DNA of 64,000 bases from NCBI GenBank assembly GCA_008360975.2, contig CM039210.1, positions 10,790,293-10,854,292 of the forward strand, written 5' to 3'. Position 1 is the first letter of the stretch; every line of letters starts with the position of its first letter. The DNA is from Lichenostomus cassidix. Taxonomy: Eukaryota; Chordata; Aves; Passeriformes; Meliphagidae. The translations under genes were made by a program, and so were the position numbers. Of the stretch, positions 52,287 through 63,783 are shown in pieces. The notes under the pieces are model-generated. The model did no database searches, had not been told where the DNA came from, and saw nothing but the letters and a program-made list of their open reading frames with translations.

Positions 52287-52786
52287 NNNNNNNNNNNNNN
52301 NNNNNNNNNNNNNNNNNNNNNNNNNNNNNNNNNNNNNNNNNNNNNNNNNNNNNNNNNNNNNNNNNNNNNNNNNNNNNNNNNNNNNNNNNNNNNNNNNNNN
52401 NNNNNNNNNNNNNNNNNNNNNNNNNNNNNNNNNNNNNNNNNNNNNNNNNNNNNNNNNNNNNNNNNNNNNNNNNNNNNNNNNNNNNNNNNNNNNNNNNNNN
52501 NNNNNNNNNNNNNNNNNNNNNNNNNNNNNNNNNNNNNNNNNNNNNNNNNNNNNNNNNNNNNNNNNNNNNNNNNNNNNNNNNNNNNNNNNNNNNNNNNNNN
52601 NNNNNNNNNNNNNNNNNNNNNNNNNNNNNNNNNNNNNNNNNNNNNNNNNNNNNNNNNNNNNNNNNNNNNNNNNNNNNNNNNNNNNNNNNNNNNNNNNNNN
52701 NNNNNNNNNNNNNNNNNNNNNNNNNNNNNNNNNNNNNNNNNNNNNNNNNNNNNNNNNNNNNNNNNNNNNNNNNNNNNNNNNNNNNN
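52287..52786. other. Assembly gap (500 N)
   Basis: A run of exactly 500 N, probably a gap of unknown length. It hides the K2 right end and TSD and the junction to the ERV1 pol. Confidence 0.95.
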
Positions 52787-54753
52787 ATGTTATTATCATC
52801 TTCATTTGTATCAGTCTCTGTTTTTCCAGTTCTTTCAGGAGCAGAAACCTTCTTAAATCTGGAGTAGTGAATCCAGGGTCCTCTGCCAGCAACTTTGATT
52901 GTGATGCGAGTAGTCAGTAGGACTTGAAATGGTCCTCTCCACTTAGCTTGCAGGGGGTCACTGTCCTACCATTTAACATAGACCCAGTCTCCAGGCTGGA
53001 ACAGATAAGCAGGTGTGTCCAATCCTATGGCTCTGGATAACACAATGAAGCTGTGGAGCTTAAAGCCATTAAATAGTTTTGTAAGTCAATTTTCCCTCTC
53101 ATGTGAAGTTCTCTCGGGACATGTGGAATTTGATATGGCCTGCCATACAATATTTCATAGGGACCTATGTTGTCCCTCCTCCTTGGTTGTATGTGGATTC
53201 TCAGCAAGGCTATAGGCAAGGCCTGAACCCATATCATGGATGTCTTTTGACAAATTTTGCTAATCTGTGTTTTGAGGATTCCATTCCAACTTTGCCACTC
53301 GCTTGGGGTCTGTAGGGAGTATGCAGATTCCAAACAATTCCCAGAATTCAACTAACCTCCCCCACTACTGTTGCAACAAAGTCTGGCTGTCTATCTGATG
53401 ACAACCCCAAAGGAACCCCAAACCTTGGAATTATACGATTGAGCAAAACTTTCATCACTTCTTTTGCTGTGTTAGTGCGACAGGGGTAAGCTTCAGGTCA
53501 TCCACTAAAGGTATCAACCAACATCAGTACATACCTGTATCCTTCTTTGTGTGGTAACTCAGCAAAATCAATTTGCCAATAATCTTCAGGAAGGTCTCTG
53601 GCCTTTGTTACCCCTAGCACTACTCTTTTGCTTGTATCAGGATTGTTTCTACAGCAGATTTCACACTTGCTTACTACAGATTGCACAATTTCGGTGATTT
53701 CCCTTCCTATTACTACCTTTTTCAGATGTTTCAAAAGATTTTCTGTTCCCCAATGCATACCTTCATGTTCTCGCAGAGCTATCTCCCGAAGGAGCAGGGG
53801 TGGGACCACAACCTGTCCTGTTGGTGTAACAGCCCACCCACTTTCTTTGATTTCAGCCTTAAGGGACTCAATTAACTAGTGGTCTTTCTGATCATACTTT
53901 GGGGTAAACCCTGACAGATCGATTTCTATCTGTGGTACTACTGCTAGGATACCTTGCTCTGCAGCCCCTTTTGCTGTTTCATCTGCAAAATGGTTCCCTA
54001 ATTCTGGAGTTGTTTTCCCCTTTTGATGAGCTTTGCAATGCATAATAGCCACCTCTGTAGGCTTCTAAATACTCTGCAGGAGTGCAAGGATCTGTTCGGC
54101 ATGCTTGATTCCATTACCTTGAGCAGTCAGCAGCCCTCCTTCCTTCCAGATGACTCCATGGGCATGCACAACACTAAATGTGCATTTGGAATTAGTCTAT
54201 ATTTTTACCCTCTTTCCTTTGCTCAGTTCTAGAGCTCTTGTCAGTGCAATCAGTTCAGCTTTCTGTGATACCTCTGATTGCAAGGCCTTCGCCTTAATTA
54301 CCTTGTCCGTGGTTGTCACTGCATATCCTGTCATTTGGTTACCATCTCGCACAAAGCTGCTTCTGTCTGTATATAATTCCCAATCTGGATCATCTAGAGG
54401 CACATTCTTCAGGTCTGGTCTGCTGGAATAGGCCTTCTCTATGGTATTTACACAATCATACTCAGGCACAGTGTCAATCAGTGTTGAGGACAGAAACATA
54501 GCAGGATTGACAACAGGAGTTGTTTTTAGGGGAACATAATCTTTCCAATCTCTGACTATTGTTTCCTTGGCAATGTGGTTTTTTTTTTTGAGACTCTATA
54601 CCCACTTAGTCCCAAAAAGTTTAACAAACTTACAGTGAGTTGGATGCAATTGTTGTATGCAGCAATTCTTGGCTGCTGCCTTCTCCAGTCCTCCATTTCT
54701 TTTGCCAGCTGGTTTCTGAATATTCTTGGAACCCTGGGGTAGGAGGGTCCAGG
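52787..54753 (-). pseudogene. ERV1 pol: RNase H and integrase
   Basis: Minus-strand gammaretrovirus-like pol with stops. RNase H (54499-54197) has YTDRSSF, where Gly after the Asp is usual. Integrase has a zinc domain (HEGMHWG and CEIC), the core start YWQIDFAELP (53809-53498), the YEILYGRP segment (53351-53025) and a C-terminal domain (DPLQAKW-type, 53000-52900). It continues from 58927-59520 across provirus D. Confidence 0.8.
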
Positions 54754-55086
54754 TGTAATGCGTGTGCTCCTTATATACTGTTACAGTGCTTATATTTATT
54801 AATCACTAATCTACTCATTAATTACAGCAGTTACAGCTTACATTTCTTTTACATTCCATTCTCACATCTTCAGGGTTTTCCCCCTCATTCCTTGTTAATC
54901 ACAAGTTTCCTCCCGTACATTCTTTACACAGCTGCATCTTTTTGATATTTTCTCACAAAGCGTTCTCAGGGAAGCAAACTACTGCGGCCTGTATATGGCC
55001 TGCCTGCTACTTTAGCCTAACAATGGTCTTGCTCGCACAAACCTTCTAACAATTCATGCCCGTGATCTTGAAGCTATTGTGTAACA
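54754..55086 (-). mobile_element. Provirus D 3' LTR, shortened
   Basis: 333 bp, TGTTACACAATAGC to CGCATTACA, about 99% like 58597-58926 but lacking the last 64 bp (R/U5) of the 5' copy. Confidence 0.85.
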
Positions 55087-55817
55087 ATTCCCCCTTTTTT
55101 CTTTTGGGTGAGCAAGATCCCATTAGTTGTTTGATTAATTAACTTAACAACACACCTATAGGTAATTTTCATTACAATAACTATTAATATAAGAATTCCT
55201 AGCCAACGTAGACCTTCTTTAAGCAAGGCTAGATTTTGTCAGTCATTAGATTAATTTGTTTTGTTATAAGTAATTTTTATCACTACAATTATTAGTATAG
55301 ATTTACTTAAGATTATTAATTGCTTAACTATTTTGCCACGGCTCAGGGATTGCAATTGTTGAAAACTTTACTTCACAGGTAAGGCTTGGAGAACTTTTCC
55401 CGGGCAAGGACTGCAAGTTTACCTGGAAGAAAGTCTAGCTTTTATAAGCTCAATTTAGTAGGTCAAAGTGACTCGATCACATTTTTGTGCAGAAACACCT
55501 GGGACTCATGGCATATTTCCCAACTCGTTAGGACCAAGGCTTGGCCAGAGTCTAGGCCCTAAGTAGAAGGGTTTTCTTAGAACATCTTATAAACAAACTT
55601 TTATTAATATTAATAGGGAGAGTGTTTTAACATGTTACTATTTTTGCAGATAACTATATAAGGTGAGGTGAAATATTTGAAAACAGTGGACATTATCATT
55701 TAACTGTAACTAAGGAAGATAAAACTGCAAAGGCTTTTGTGAATAATAATATAAACTAATAAATTTAAAATTTACAATTGATATCACTGAAGATGAATAA
55801 AGCTTAATCTTAACAAA
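55087..55817 (-). other. Provirus D 3' untranslated spacer
   Basis: It begins with the purine tract GAAAAAAGGGGGAAT (minus strand). Otherwise non-coding; a block near 55370-55560 is shared with 15000-15190. Confidence 0.55.
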
Positions 55818-56334
55818 TGTGGTGGTGGGTAATACCACCTCAGGAACTGCTGGGGAGCCAAGTGGTTCCAGTACAGCAGGGCTTCACTGGTGGGAAACAT
55901 CCTAGTCTGAGTAACATGATAAGTCCCTCCCCAAATTATGTAAATCCCCCTGGCTGTAACCTAACCCCTGACTCCATCCCTCCCTTCTCCCATTGGTTGT
56001 GGTGTTCCCCCCGCCTCCTCTCCCCTGACCCCAGGTGATCCCTATATCTAGGGACACGTGGGGTTCTTCCTCCTCTTTCACCCTGGAACCCTCTGGAATA
56101 AACTTCTGGAACATCCAGCTGATTGAGCGCTCTGAGTTCTTTGTCTCTGGTAACGCATGAGCTATCCAGCTCTCTGGGTGAGTGAGAATCTGTGCCTTAC
56201 AGCGGCACGGGTGTGAGAAGGGTCCTTCTGTACAGCACCAGAACAGTGCTGGCTGGAGTGATCTCTCGACAGCCTTAGAGACACTTTCGGTAAACGCAGA
56301 GGCCTGATTTCCACCCCTCCTCCCCCCTGCGTTA
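55818..56334 (+). mobile_element. Solo LTR-E, TSD AACAAA
   Basis: 517 bp from TGTGGTGGTGGG to CTGCGTTA. Perfect 6 bp duplications AACAAA at 55812-55817 and 56335-56340. AATAAAC near 56097. It ends in TA. Confidence 0.85.
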
Positions 56335-56340
56335 AACAAA

Positions 56341-56990
56341 TTTGATAGAACGTAAATTACTAAAACTCAAAAACCAACAAACAGTAAATTGAGTAACACC
56401 AAAGAGACTTAACTATAATTGGACTTAAACACAATGGAATTTTAAATTAATAGTGCTTAGACTTAACTTGACTCAACATAATGTATATTTAATAAAACTT
56501 GAATTTACTTAGTTTTAACACTGCTTAAACTTAGCTTAGACTTACTTTAATAGAACTTAACTTGAATTCATTTGGCTTTAAACATAACAGGATTGAACAT
56601 TAATGGAATTTAATTTTAACATTACTTAGAATTTAATATTAACAGAATTTTAAACTTAACATCACTTAATATTACTTAACAGAATTTAACTTTAATAGAA
56701 TCTATACTTAACAAAAGGCACTTAACAGGTAGCTTAAACTATTTAGTAATTGATTTATGTATAATTTACTATAATAGAGCATAGCTTTACTTATAGGCTT
56801 AACTTATAAATTTAAAATACTTAAGAAATTAAATAGCATGTTTGCTGCAGCATAGTTACACTCACACACACAGACACTGTCTTAAGTAATACTTTAGTAA
56901 AGAATTTAGCTTTTCTTTAACGTTTTTTAGCAATTAAGGTATTATTACTTATCCGGACAATTATATTGCTACAATGCTTTTTTATCAGTA
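56341..56990. repeat. AT-rich array of AACTTAA-type units
   Basis: Irregular repeats of short units such as AACTTAACAGAATTTAA, much like 15840-16000. No coding frame. It continues into AT-rich spacer related to 16400-16700. Confidence 0.6.
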
Positions 56991-57030
56991 AAAGCTGGAA
57001 ATAGGTTTTGGTCTAGGTGTCGGTGCAGCC

Positions 57031-57130
57031 GGGCTGAAGGAAGAGCTGATCTGCTCCATGTGCCTGGACATTTTCAGGGAGTTTTGGTTGTTGAGCTGCG
57101 GCAGGAGGTGAAGGTCTGCCAGGACAAGTG
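57031..57130 (+). pseudogene. RING-finger (TRIM-like) fragment
   Basis: Plus-strand translation reads LKEELICSMCLDIFRE followed after a short divergence by LLSCG, the start of a RING domain with the spacing C-x2-C-x11-C-G found in TRIM-type E3 ligases. The rest is lost in stops. A helical stretch LEKLKSHEAALDQVIARL at about 57171-57224 could be part of the same source. It is antisense to provirus D, between its gag and spacer. A host gene fragment captured or left there is the likely explanation. Confidence 0.5.
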
Positions 57131-57272
57131 CTTACAGAAGGAGCCAAGCTCAGAGACATTTTCCTGGAACTCTAGAAAAGCTGAAAAGCCATGAAGCTGC
57201 ACTGGATCAAGTCATAGCAAGACTGTGCTGCTGGTTAGCTCGGGTTGGTTGTCAAGACTGTCACTCATTTCC

Positions 57273-58253
57273 TCATCTTTGGGGAGGGGTAGAGTTTAGG
57301 ACCTTACCACAGACATAGCAGTTGGGGGGGTGAAGAAGGCGTGGATGGCCCAAGGCTCCGCCTACCGGGGTATCCTCTGCGACTTCCGCTTTCTTTGCCA
57401 GTTGACCGGAAGCTGGGGTTGGAGTAACTTCCGCCCTAGGCTTCGGCTCGGGAGGAGGGGCTGCTGTGCCCTGTTTGTTTCTTGATCGACAGGTTTTAGC
57501 ACAATGGGTATTTTTATCACAATAAGAGCACCAAACGGGCTTGTCACATTGCTGTCGGATGTGCCCTACTTCGCCACACCGATAGCAGTGAGGTGACTCT
57601 CTGCTATTCTTCTGCCGTCCTGACACTGCCTTTGTTATTAGAGCTTGAGCTGCCGCTGGTATCTTACTCTGTTGCTGTCGCTCTAGCGAAGTTTTAATGA
57701 TGGCACTTTCAGACAAGGTAATTGAGATATTTTTCATTGTAGAGCTGCTATTTTCTATAATATACTGACGCATTTTGTGCACAGCTTCTGGAGAGAGGGG
57801 GACTGAAAGCTGCGTTTTTTCAGCTTCTGGCAGTGGCACAGAGCGCTGCTCTTCTCCTAGTGGTGGCGGCAAGGGAGAATTATGGCTCCCCCCCTAAGCG
57901 GGGGGGGGGCTCCCCCAGCTGTGCAGCTGCCAAGGTTTTACTCTCTGCGGCTGCTACTGTTTTCGTTGGTATTTCTGTAATCTTTTTCTCTGGCTCATAT
58001 CACTGTAAGCAGGTTACTACTTCTCTCCACGGTTTGCTAAGTTTTATTGCAGTTTTATCACCATCTATTACTTCGTTAAACAGTCACCAAACTTCCTTCA
58101 CTGTCCTTCATGAAAGACCATATCAGGATTAACAAAAAATCCTCTGTCTTTCCCTGTAGTAACTAAAGCGGCTAATTGCCTTAAAGCATCTTTGCTTACT
58201 CCCCGCTTTTCTAAAAAGCGTAGCAATAAATGTTGGGCTACCTCTGTCTCCAT
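57273..58253 (-). pseudogene. Provirus D gag, capsid mostly deleted
   Basis: ATG at 58253 starts a matrix domain like that of K2 (LEKRGVSK), soon broken by stops. The open frame 57872-57273 holds a capsid C-terminal remnant and two CCHC knuckles (CYRCGEVGHIRQQC, CSYCDKNTHCAKTC). The major-homology region and most of the capsid are missing. Confidence 0.75.
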
Positions 58254-58513
58254 TTTGGTCCAGCTGGGTTTAAAGTATCCTGGTCGCCACCGTCAGAGCA
58301 CACAGCCAGGGCCTCTCTTTATTTTCCGCGGTCGCCAATGCAGCTCACTGAAGTATAGCCCCCACAGTAGGCGGGTCTTGATCGGCCTGAGCCTTCGGAT
58401 CACTCCCCACAAGCAGGGGAGATGATCTTAGCCCACCGGCGCTGCTGCGGTGCCTCTCCGTTCTCGCTGCTTTCTGGAACAGGGTCATAAACTCTGCTGC
58501 CAGTGTCCGTAGT

Positions 58514-58527
58514 TGTCGGGGTCACCA
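58514..58527 (-). other. Provirus D primer-binding site, tRNA-Trp
   Basis: TGGTGACCCCGACA on the minus strand, two bases after the LTR. Confidence 0.8.
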
Positions 58528-58529
58528 TT

Positions 58530-58926
58530 TGACGAACGGCGAGTGAGAACTCACACACGACTTAATGTAAGTCATAAAGCAAGCTCCGTTTATTTTAATG
58601 TGTGTGCTCCTTATATACTGTTACAGTGCTTATATTTATTAATCACTAATCTACTCATTAATTACAGCAGTTACAGCTTACATTTCTTTTACATTCCATT
58701 CTCACATCTTCAGGGTTTTCCCCCTCATTCCTTGTTAATCACAAGTTTCCTCCCGTACATTCTTTACACAGCTGCATCTTTTTGATATTTTCTCACAAAG
58801 CATTCTCAGGGAAGCAAACTACTGCGGCCTGTATATGGCCTGCCTGCTACTTTAGCCTAACAATGGTCTTGCTCGCACAAACCTTCTAATAATTCATGCC
58901 CGTGATCTTGAAGCTATTGTGTAACA
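58530..58926 (-). mobile_element. Provirus D 5' LTR
   Basis: 397 bp, TGTTACACAATAGC to CGTTCGTCA on the minus strand, with TATATAAGG near 58612 and AATAAAC near 58590. Confidence 0.85.
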
Positions 58927-59520
58927 CAGGTGAGTTGGTTTCTTCTCCCTGTTTCAGGATTTTCCCATTCAAAAGTAAAAAGCTCTTGGCTGTTCTTATT
59001 TACGGGAATGCAGAAGAAGGCATCTTTAAGATCTAGCAGAGTAAACCACCCTAAATCCTCTGTCAATGTGGTCAAAGCTGCCTCAAAAAATTTAATTTCA
59101 GGAATTATAATCTTTATTCTCCCCCCTTTGCAAAATTTAATCTTATCTTCTAATTTCTCCAATAGATCTCTACCCAGTAAAGGCTTAGGAGAGTTTGGCA
59201 AATAGATCACCCAGTGTTTTCTCAATTTAAATCTCAAAGGTTGGAAGAAAGGTCTTGTTTCACACACCCCTGTGGTACTGATTACTTTTACAGTGTTTTG
59301 TTCCAAAGTGTTTAACATGGAATATGCCACTCCTGTTATGGGGGTCGGAAGTGCTTTGCCAATTGGAGGACCAGAAGTGTTCCACCCGAACATGGAACCA
59401 CTCGGGCCCCCACAGGCACCAGGAAACATATAAGGAATAAGCCAGACAAATGGAGAAGAGTCTCCGATGCTGCTGAGCCCCACTGCCCTCCTTTGGACAG
59501 CAAAACCAGGAGGCAACAGG
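58927..59520 (-). pseudogene. ERV1 protease end and RT start
   Basis: A minus-strand frame of 200 codons: a protease C-terminal segment (PKPLLGRDLLEKL) and the RT start (WFTLLDLKDAFFCIPV, ELFTFEWENPETG). It breaks at the CCTG target of provirus D and continues at 54753. The protease DTG is not present, so the N-terminal side is missing. Confidence 0.75.
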
Positions 59521-59934
59521 GGTGCCGCTGGGGCAGCCCCCCCCTTTGCTTGGGATTACAGGAGTCGTGCAAACTTCTGGTGGGCAAGTCCCCGCCCTCA
59601 CCCCCGCTTCCACTTGTAATGGTGGAAGTGTCAGCCCGTGCTTGCAACAGTAGCCACACTGTGTCTCAGAGGCGCGGGGACTGGGTCTGCACCGCGCAGG
59701 GGACCCACATCCCCAGCCCTCATGGGAGCTGCATAGGCATCACCCACACTGAATATTCTTAGCATTCACAGCTACAAGGCCATTTGATTGACAACCTTTT
59801 TTCCCTCCTTGCCAAATCTTCTGCTTTTAACTCTTTCCTCCCAACACTACTCATTCATAACAGCTCTTTTTCTCAACAGCAGTTGGATTCTTCTGCTCCA
59901 AAACCTTCTTCCCACCAGAGAGCTGCCCAGAGCT
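59521..59934. other. No clear feature
   Basis: GC-rich first half, possibly decayed ERV1 gag/protease; then a pyrimidine-rich stretch with an acceptor-like TTTTTCTCAACAG at about 59867-59879 ahead of the actinoporin-like copy. Confidence 0.3.
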
Positions 59935-60640
59935 ATGGAGATGATGAAGGTAAATGCAGGGTTCGTGTGGAAATCTTTTGAGGGAAGTGTGGCAATCCAG
60001 ATCACCAACAATACCTGGGATGTCATCTTGAACAATCCCAGGTAACACCACGAGGCGAGGACAGTGGGTGAAAGACCTTTGCCAGAAGGAACCCCAGCAG
60101 GATTCAGGAAAAATGTCTAAGTTAGACCCTCTCCCAATGGCCAGACCATCTTCCAGTGGTTGGACCATCTCCCTTGTAAACCCAAGTGGTCTCTACATCC
60201 CTTTTCCTCTTCACCTGTGCTCTCCTTTCAGGACCTATTTCTACAGTGGCCATAGCACCACACCTCCCAGCCTCAGGCTCCTGCTGGGTGTCACGGATCA
60301 GTGCCAATTCACCACTTCAATGCTCCATTTTTGGGGAAGCTCAGGGGTCCGGGTGTATGAGGTGGACACCTTCATGCTGGCCATCCTCTTCTCCAATTCC
60401 TTGAACTACATTTTCCACATGAAATTGGCCATGGAGATCTCCCTGGACAAAGTCCACTGTGAAAACCTGAAGGACATCTACACCAGGATATATTATAGTC
60501 AGCCCCTCAGCAGTGATAATCATACCATGTCAAGCTCAGTGAGTGCTAGGAGGCCACCGTGGTCTCTGCTGGCAACATGCAAGTCACAGCTACCATGTCT
60601 AATTGTCCTAGGTCACCTAGGTGACCCCAAAACTGTGTAT
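59935..60640 (+). pseudogene. Actinoporin-like gene copy, two exons, broken
   Basis: Exon 1 (59935 ATG to 60041) encodes VAIQITNNTWDVILNN; a GT donor at 60042 and an AG acceptor at 60230-60231 enclose a 190 bp intron. Exon 2 (from 60232) starts TYFYSGH and goes on to VYEVDTFMLAILFS and LKDIYTRIYY, the pattern of the actinoporin/AF-domain fold (pore-forming proteins of cnidarians with relatives in chordates). Reading phase is kept across the intron. The C-terminal strand (MQVTATMSNC) lies in another frame after about 60530, with a stop, so it is a pseudogene as read here. The family call is from motif similarity only. Confidence 0.6.
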
Positions 60641-60677
60641 TGTATTCCCTATTTCCTCTATGTCAATCCACGCAGTC

Positions 60678-61673
60678 TGTGTTACTGTCACTTTAAGACT
60701 CAGCAACCTGGGAAAACGGAACTTGTGTGTTTTGCCCTGGGTTCATGAAGGGTCCCTTTAAAAAGAGGGAATGCACATCTGTGAGTGCTCTTTTGTCTCT
60801 CTGGGCTGCCAAGAGGGTTGCCTGGGGCAGGTTCTCCAGTCACAACCCAAGAAAGCTGAGGCAGCATGAGGCAGAATCTCTTTTGTTCTCCCTGGGCTTT
60901 GGAGAATTTTGCAATACCTTTTTTGGCTGCTGTTGCCATGCTAACTACCATTTCTGGAGCCAGGGAGGACATTTTCTTTGGACCTTTTTGCCACTGCTGC
61001 TCAGGACAGCCACGCTGGGATGTCGGACCTTCTCTCTCCATGAGTTCATCAGCCATTGCCCCAGTTCCAGACAGTACTGCTGACAGAACCTCCACAGCCC
61101 CAGGAAATGGTATTTTACAACTCCCAACTGCTGATGAAACTGCCACTGCCAGGAGAGCCCCTGTTGGGTGGCTTGGAGCTGCAGCTCAGCAGCATTGTCT
61201 GGTTTTGGATGATAATGGTTCTTCCAAGTTTCATTTGTGTTGTCCCTGTTCCCCATTGGTTGTTGTTTGCGGGAGGGGGAAATTCTGGAACCACGGAGGC
61301 TTGGTTGCTGTGTTGTTTCCTTTGTTCTCTCTCTCTGCCAGTGGTCCAGAGAAGGAGGCTCCTCCACCATATTGTCTTTGTCTTTTGGTCCCCATGGTCT
61401 GTTATGGCGGATGCCATCTTGGGGGAGGGGGTTCTCTGCCATCTTGTTTTCTTTGTTCCCAGGGAATCCATGGGATCCAGCACCTTTGTATCTAGTGTTT
61501 ATTGCCATTATCTTGGTTGTTGCTGTTTTGGTTTTTTTAGTAAACTGTTACATTTTCACTTATATCTTCTTGCATTTGTCTCTCCTTATTGGTGAAAGGG
61601 GAATGGTTAAAACTGTAGGGGAGGTAGATCATTTTGGAGTATCCACCCCATATAATTGTCTTAAACTAAGACA
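60678..61673 (+). mobile_element. Probable LTR, about 1 kb
   Basis: It starts TGTGTTACTGTCACTTTAAG and ends TTAAACTAAGACA. Ends and length suggest an ERVL-like LTR. No TSD identified, no second copy in the window. Confidence 0.4.
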
Positions 61674-61817
61674 CCAATGCTTCATAGTCATTCATCAAAG
61701 TCGTCATGGGGAATAGTTCCGCCTCTGAATGCATCATCTGAAGAGATCAACACACCTTGTCCATGTTGCTGTAAACAGCAGGCAGAACCTGCTGCCCTCA
61801 ATAAATGGTTGGGCAAA

Positions 61818-62107
61818 TGTGGAGTTGCAGAGGAAGAGGCCTCTGAGATCCCATGAGAAACTGAAAAACCTGATGCTGAAAAGTATTGATCAGCACAGGA
61901 TTTGAAGCAGATAAGCAGGCTTCCTTTTCTCCCCTGGGAAGAATAAGCAAGCTGTCAAACCTGACAAGATGTACTGAGCAATTGTGAAAGACTGAGAAAA
62001 CAACTAAGAGAAAACATCTCACGCTGAAAAGTATATATACTGTATGACTTTGTGATAAAGACAGAATTCATGTTGCATACAGAGTGATTCTCATTCCAAA
62101 TGCTACA
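61818..62107 (+). mobile_element. Probable 5' LTR of the decayed gag element
   Basis: TATATATACTG near 62030 and an end GCTACA two bases before the Lys-like PBS at 62110. The left border (TGTGGAGTTG) is tentative. Confidence 0.45.
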
Positions 62108-62109
62108 GA

Positions 62110-62131
62110 TGGTGCCTGATTTAACAGGGAC
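62110..62131 (+). other. Decayed tRNA-Lys3-like PBS
   Basis: TGGTGCCTGATTTAACAGGGAC resembles the Lys3-type PBS with CpG-type changes and a small insertion; it compares well with that of provirus E. Confidence 0.5.
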
Positions 62132-62271
62132 TTCATTTCAACTGAAGTAACCCAGTCTCCAGTGGCATAACCCAACTGAACCAACCGTGGGTGTATTCAA
62201 CAAGGAGCTCCTTTCACTGCCAGCTATAGAACAGGTTAGCCTTTGCGAGTGGTTGGGAAACATTTCTTATA

Positions 62272-63739
62272 ATGGGGCAAAGTGCAACAAGATCCTAAAT
62301 ATTGCATAAAGACTGTTACGTATTACCAAGGAACAAGGATATAAAAACCCAAAGACTTATACAGCTACTTATATGAGTCAAACAATTTTGTCCCTGGCAT
62401 CCACCTGATGGTTCCTATGCCCTTGCTCATTGGCAAAAGGTTGGGGAGTGCCTACAGATGCGCCAGGTTGTTCATTATGATATCCACCCCGATATAATTA
62501 TTTGGTGTATGGTATATACTGCTCTGTAACAACTTAAGGAAGCAGATCACATTCTTACAGATGCCCCACCTGCACCCCCGTTAGATACTGTTGATACTGT
62601 TAATGAGATTTCACTTGAGGAGAACAACCCAGAAGGAGAGGATCCTTTTGATCCTGGTCCTATTGATCCTGAATAAGGATCTGACTTGTATCCTCCCCTA
62701 GCTCCAGTATGTGCTATGGCAGCAGCTGGTCCTAGTTCAGAAGAAATTTTACAAACTGCACGCAGAAAGGCTATGGCAAATCGACCACCGCCGTATGCCC
62801 TGTCGTATTCCTTTACTGACTATGATGAGGACGCACTGCCACCCGCAGGGCCTGAACTAGAAAGGTTTATGCAGGAATGCCAAAGATGGGCTTTAAAAGG
62901 TGACACTGAATTCTATCAAGCTATGCCAGTTGTGTACTGGAATCAGAATCTACATCATGAACAATTATCATATGAAATGCTAATGGAACTGAGGAAATCA
63001 ATGAAGGAAAAGGGTTTACACTCCTCCTTTACTATGAATTCACTAGATGCTATAACCGAATCTCATATGATGTTACCCCTGGATTGGAAATGCCTTTTTA
63101 AAACAGTTTTGACAGGGGGACAATACTCTTTTTGGTGGACAGAATTTATAGACATGTCTCAAACTCAGGCATTGAATAATGCCAATCAGCAGCCCCCAAT
63201 CAATATACCTACACCCCAAATCACAGGCACCGGTATGTATGCTATGGCTCATGCTCACACTGGTCCCCCAGGTGTGGGAGGAAGCTACTGTTATTGCCCT
63301 GCGTGCACTATGAAAAGTACCTGATACAAAAAATTTAGAGTCTGGTTTTGCCGCCATCAGACAAGGCCCTCATGAACCATATATTACCTTTAATGACCGA
63401 TTGCAATCAGCTATTAAGCGGCAAATTGAAATGCAGGCAGCAGCTGATGCTGTCTTAAAATCCCTTGCTTATGAAAATGCTAACGACTGTAAAAACGCCC
63501 TGGACCTGATACATAATCACACTGATGTTGACTTTTCTAATTACATCAAGACATGCGCTAATATCGGTTCAGGTCAATTCAAAGCAGAACAGATTGCTAC
63601 TGCCTTAGCCCAACAGCTGCAAGTGGCCAGAGCAGCTGTTAAGTGCTTTGGATGTAGAGAAGGAGGCCACATTAGAAAACAGTGTCCAAAAGGACAAAAG
63701 GACAATGAAAAACCCAATACACCTTTCCCTTGCTGCTAA
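62272..63739 (+). pseudogene. Betaretrovirus-like gag
   Basis: ATG at 62272 (MGQSATRS, myristoylation-type). Matrix with several stops, then an open frame from 62686 to 63324 covering the linker and capsid N-terminal domain, then a frame with IRQGPHEPYITFNDRL (major homology region, about 63350-63400) and a nucleocapsid knuckle CFGCREGGHIRKQC near 63640. Frame changes are near 62680 and 63325. No pro or pol follows before the LTR at 63784. Confidence 0.8.
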
Positions 63740-63783
63740 AAGGAGTTACACTGCAGAAACCAGTGCAGATCAAAGTGTGATAA

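Larger units (their letters stand above)
54754..58926 (-). mobile_element. Provirus D, deleted betaretrovirus-like element
   Basis: Minus-strand provirus inserted in the ERV1 RT. The CAGG duplications at 54750-54753 and 58927-58930 flank it, and the ERV1 reading continues across with exactly that overlap. Order: 5' LTR (58926-58530), Trp PBS (58527-58514), deleted gag (58253-57273), a RING-like host fragment (antisense), AT-rich spacer with a solo LTR-E, polypurine tract (about 55098-55087) and 3' LTR (55086-54754). No pro, pol or env. Confidence 0.8.

Noticed and set aside
61708..61860. Possible MGNSSA-type matrix start at 61708 followed by a Cys-rich stretch
   Set aside because: Stops after 11 codons, frames do not join, and no PBS precedes it; too weak to call a gag.
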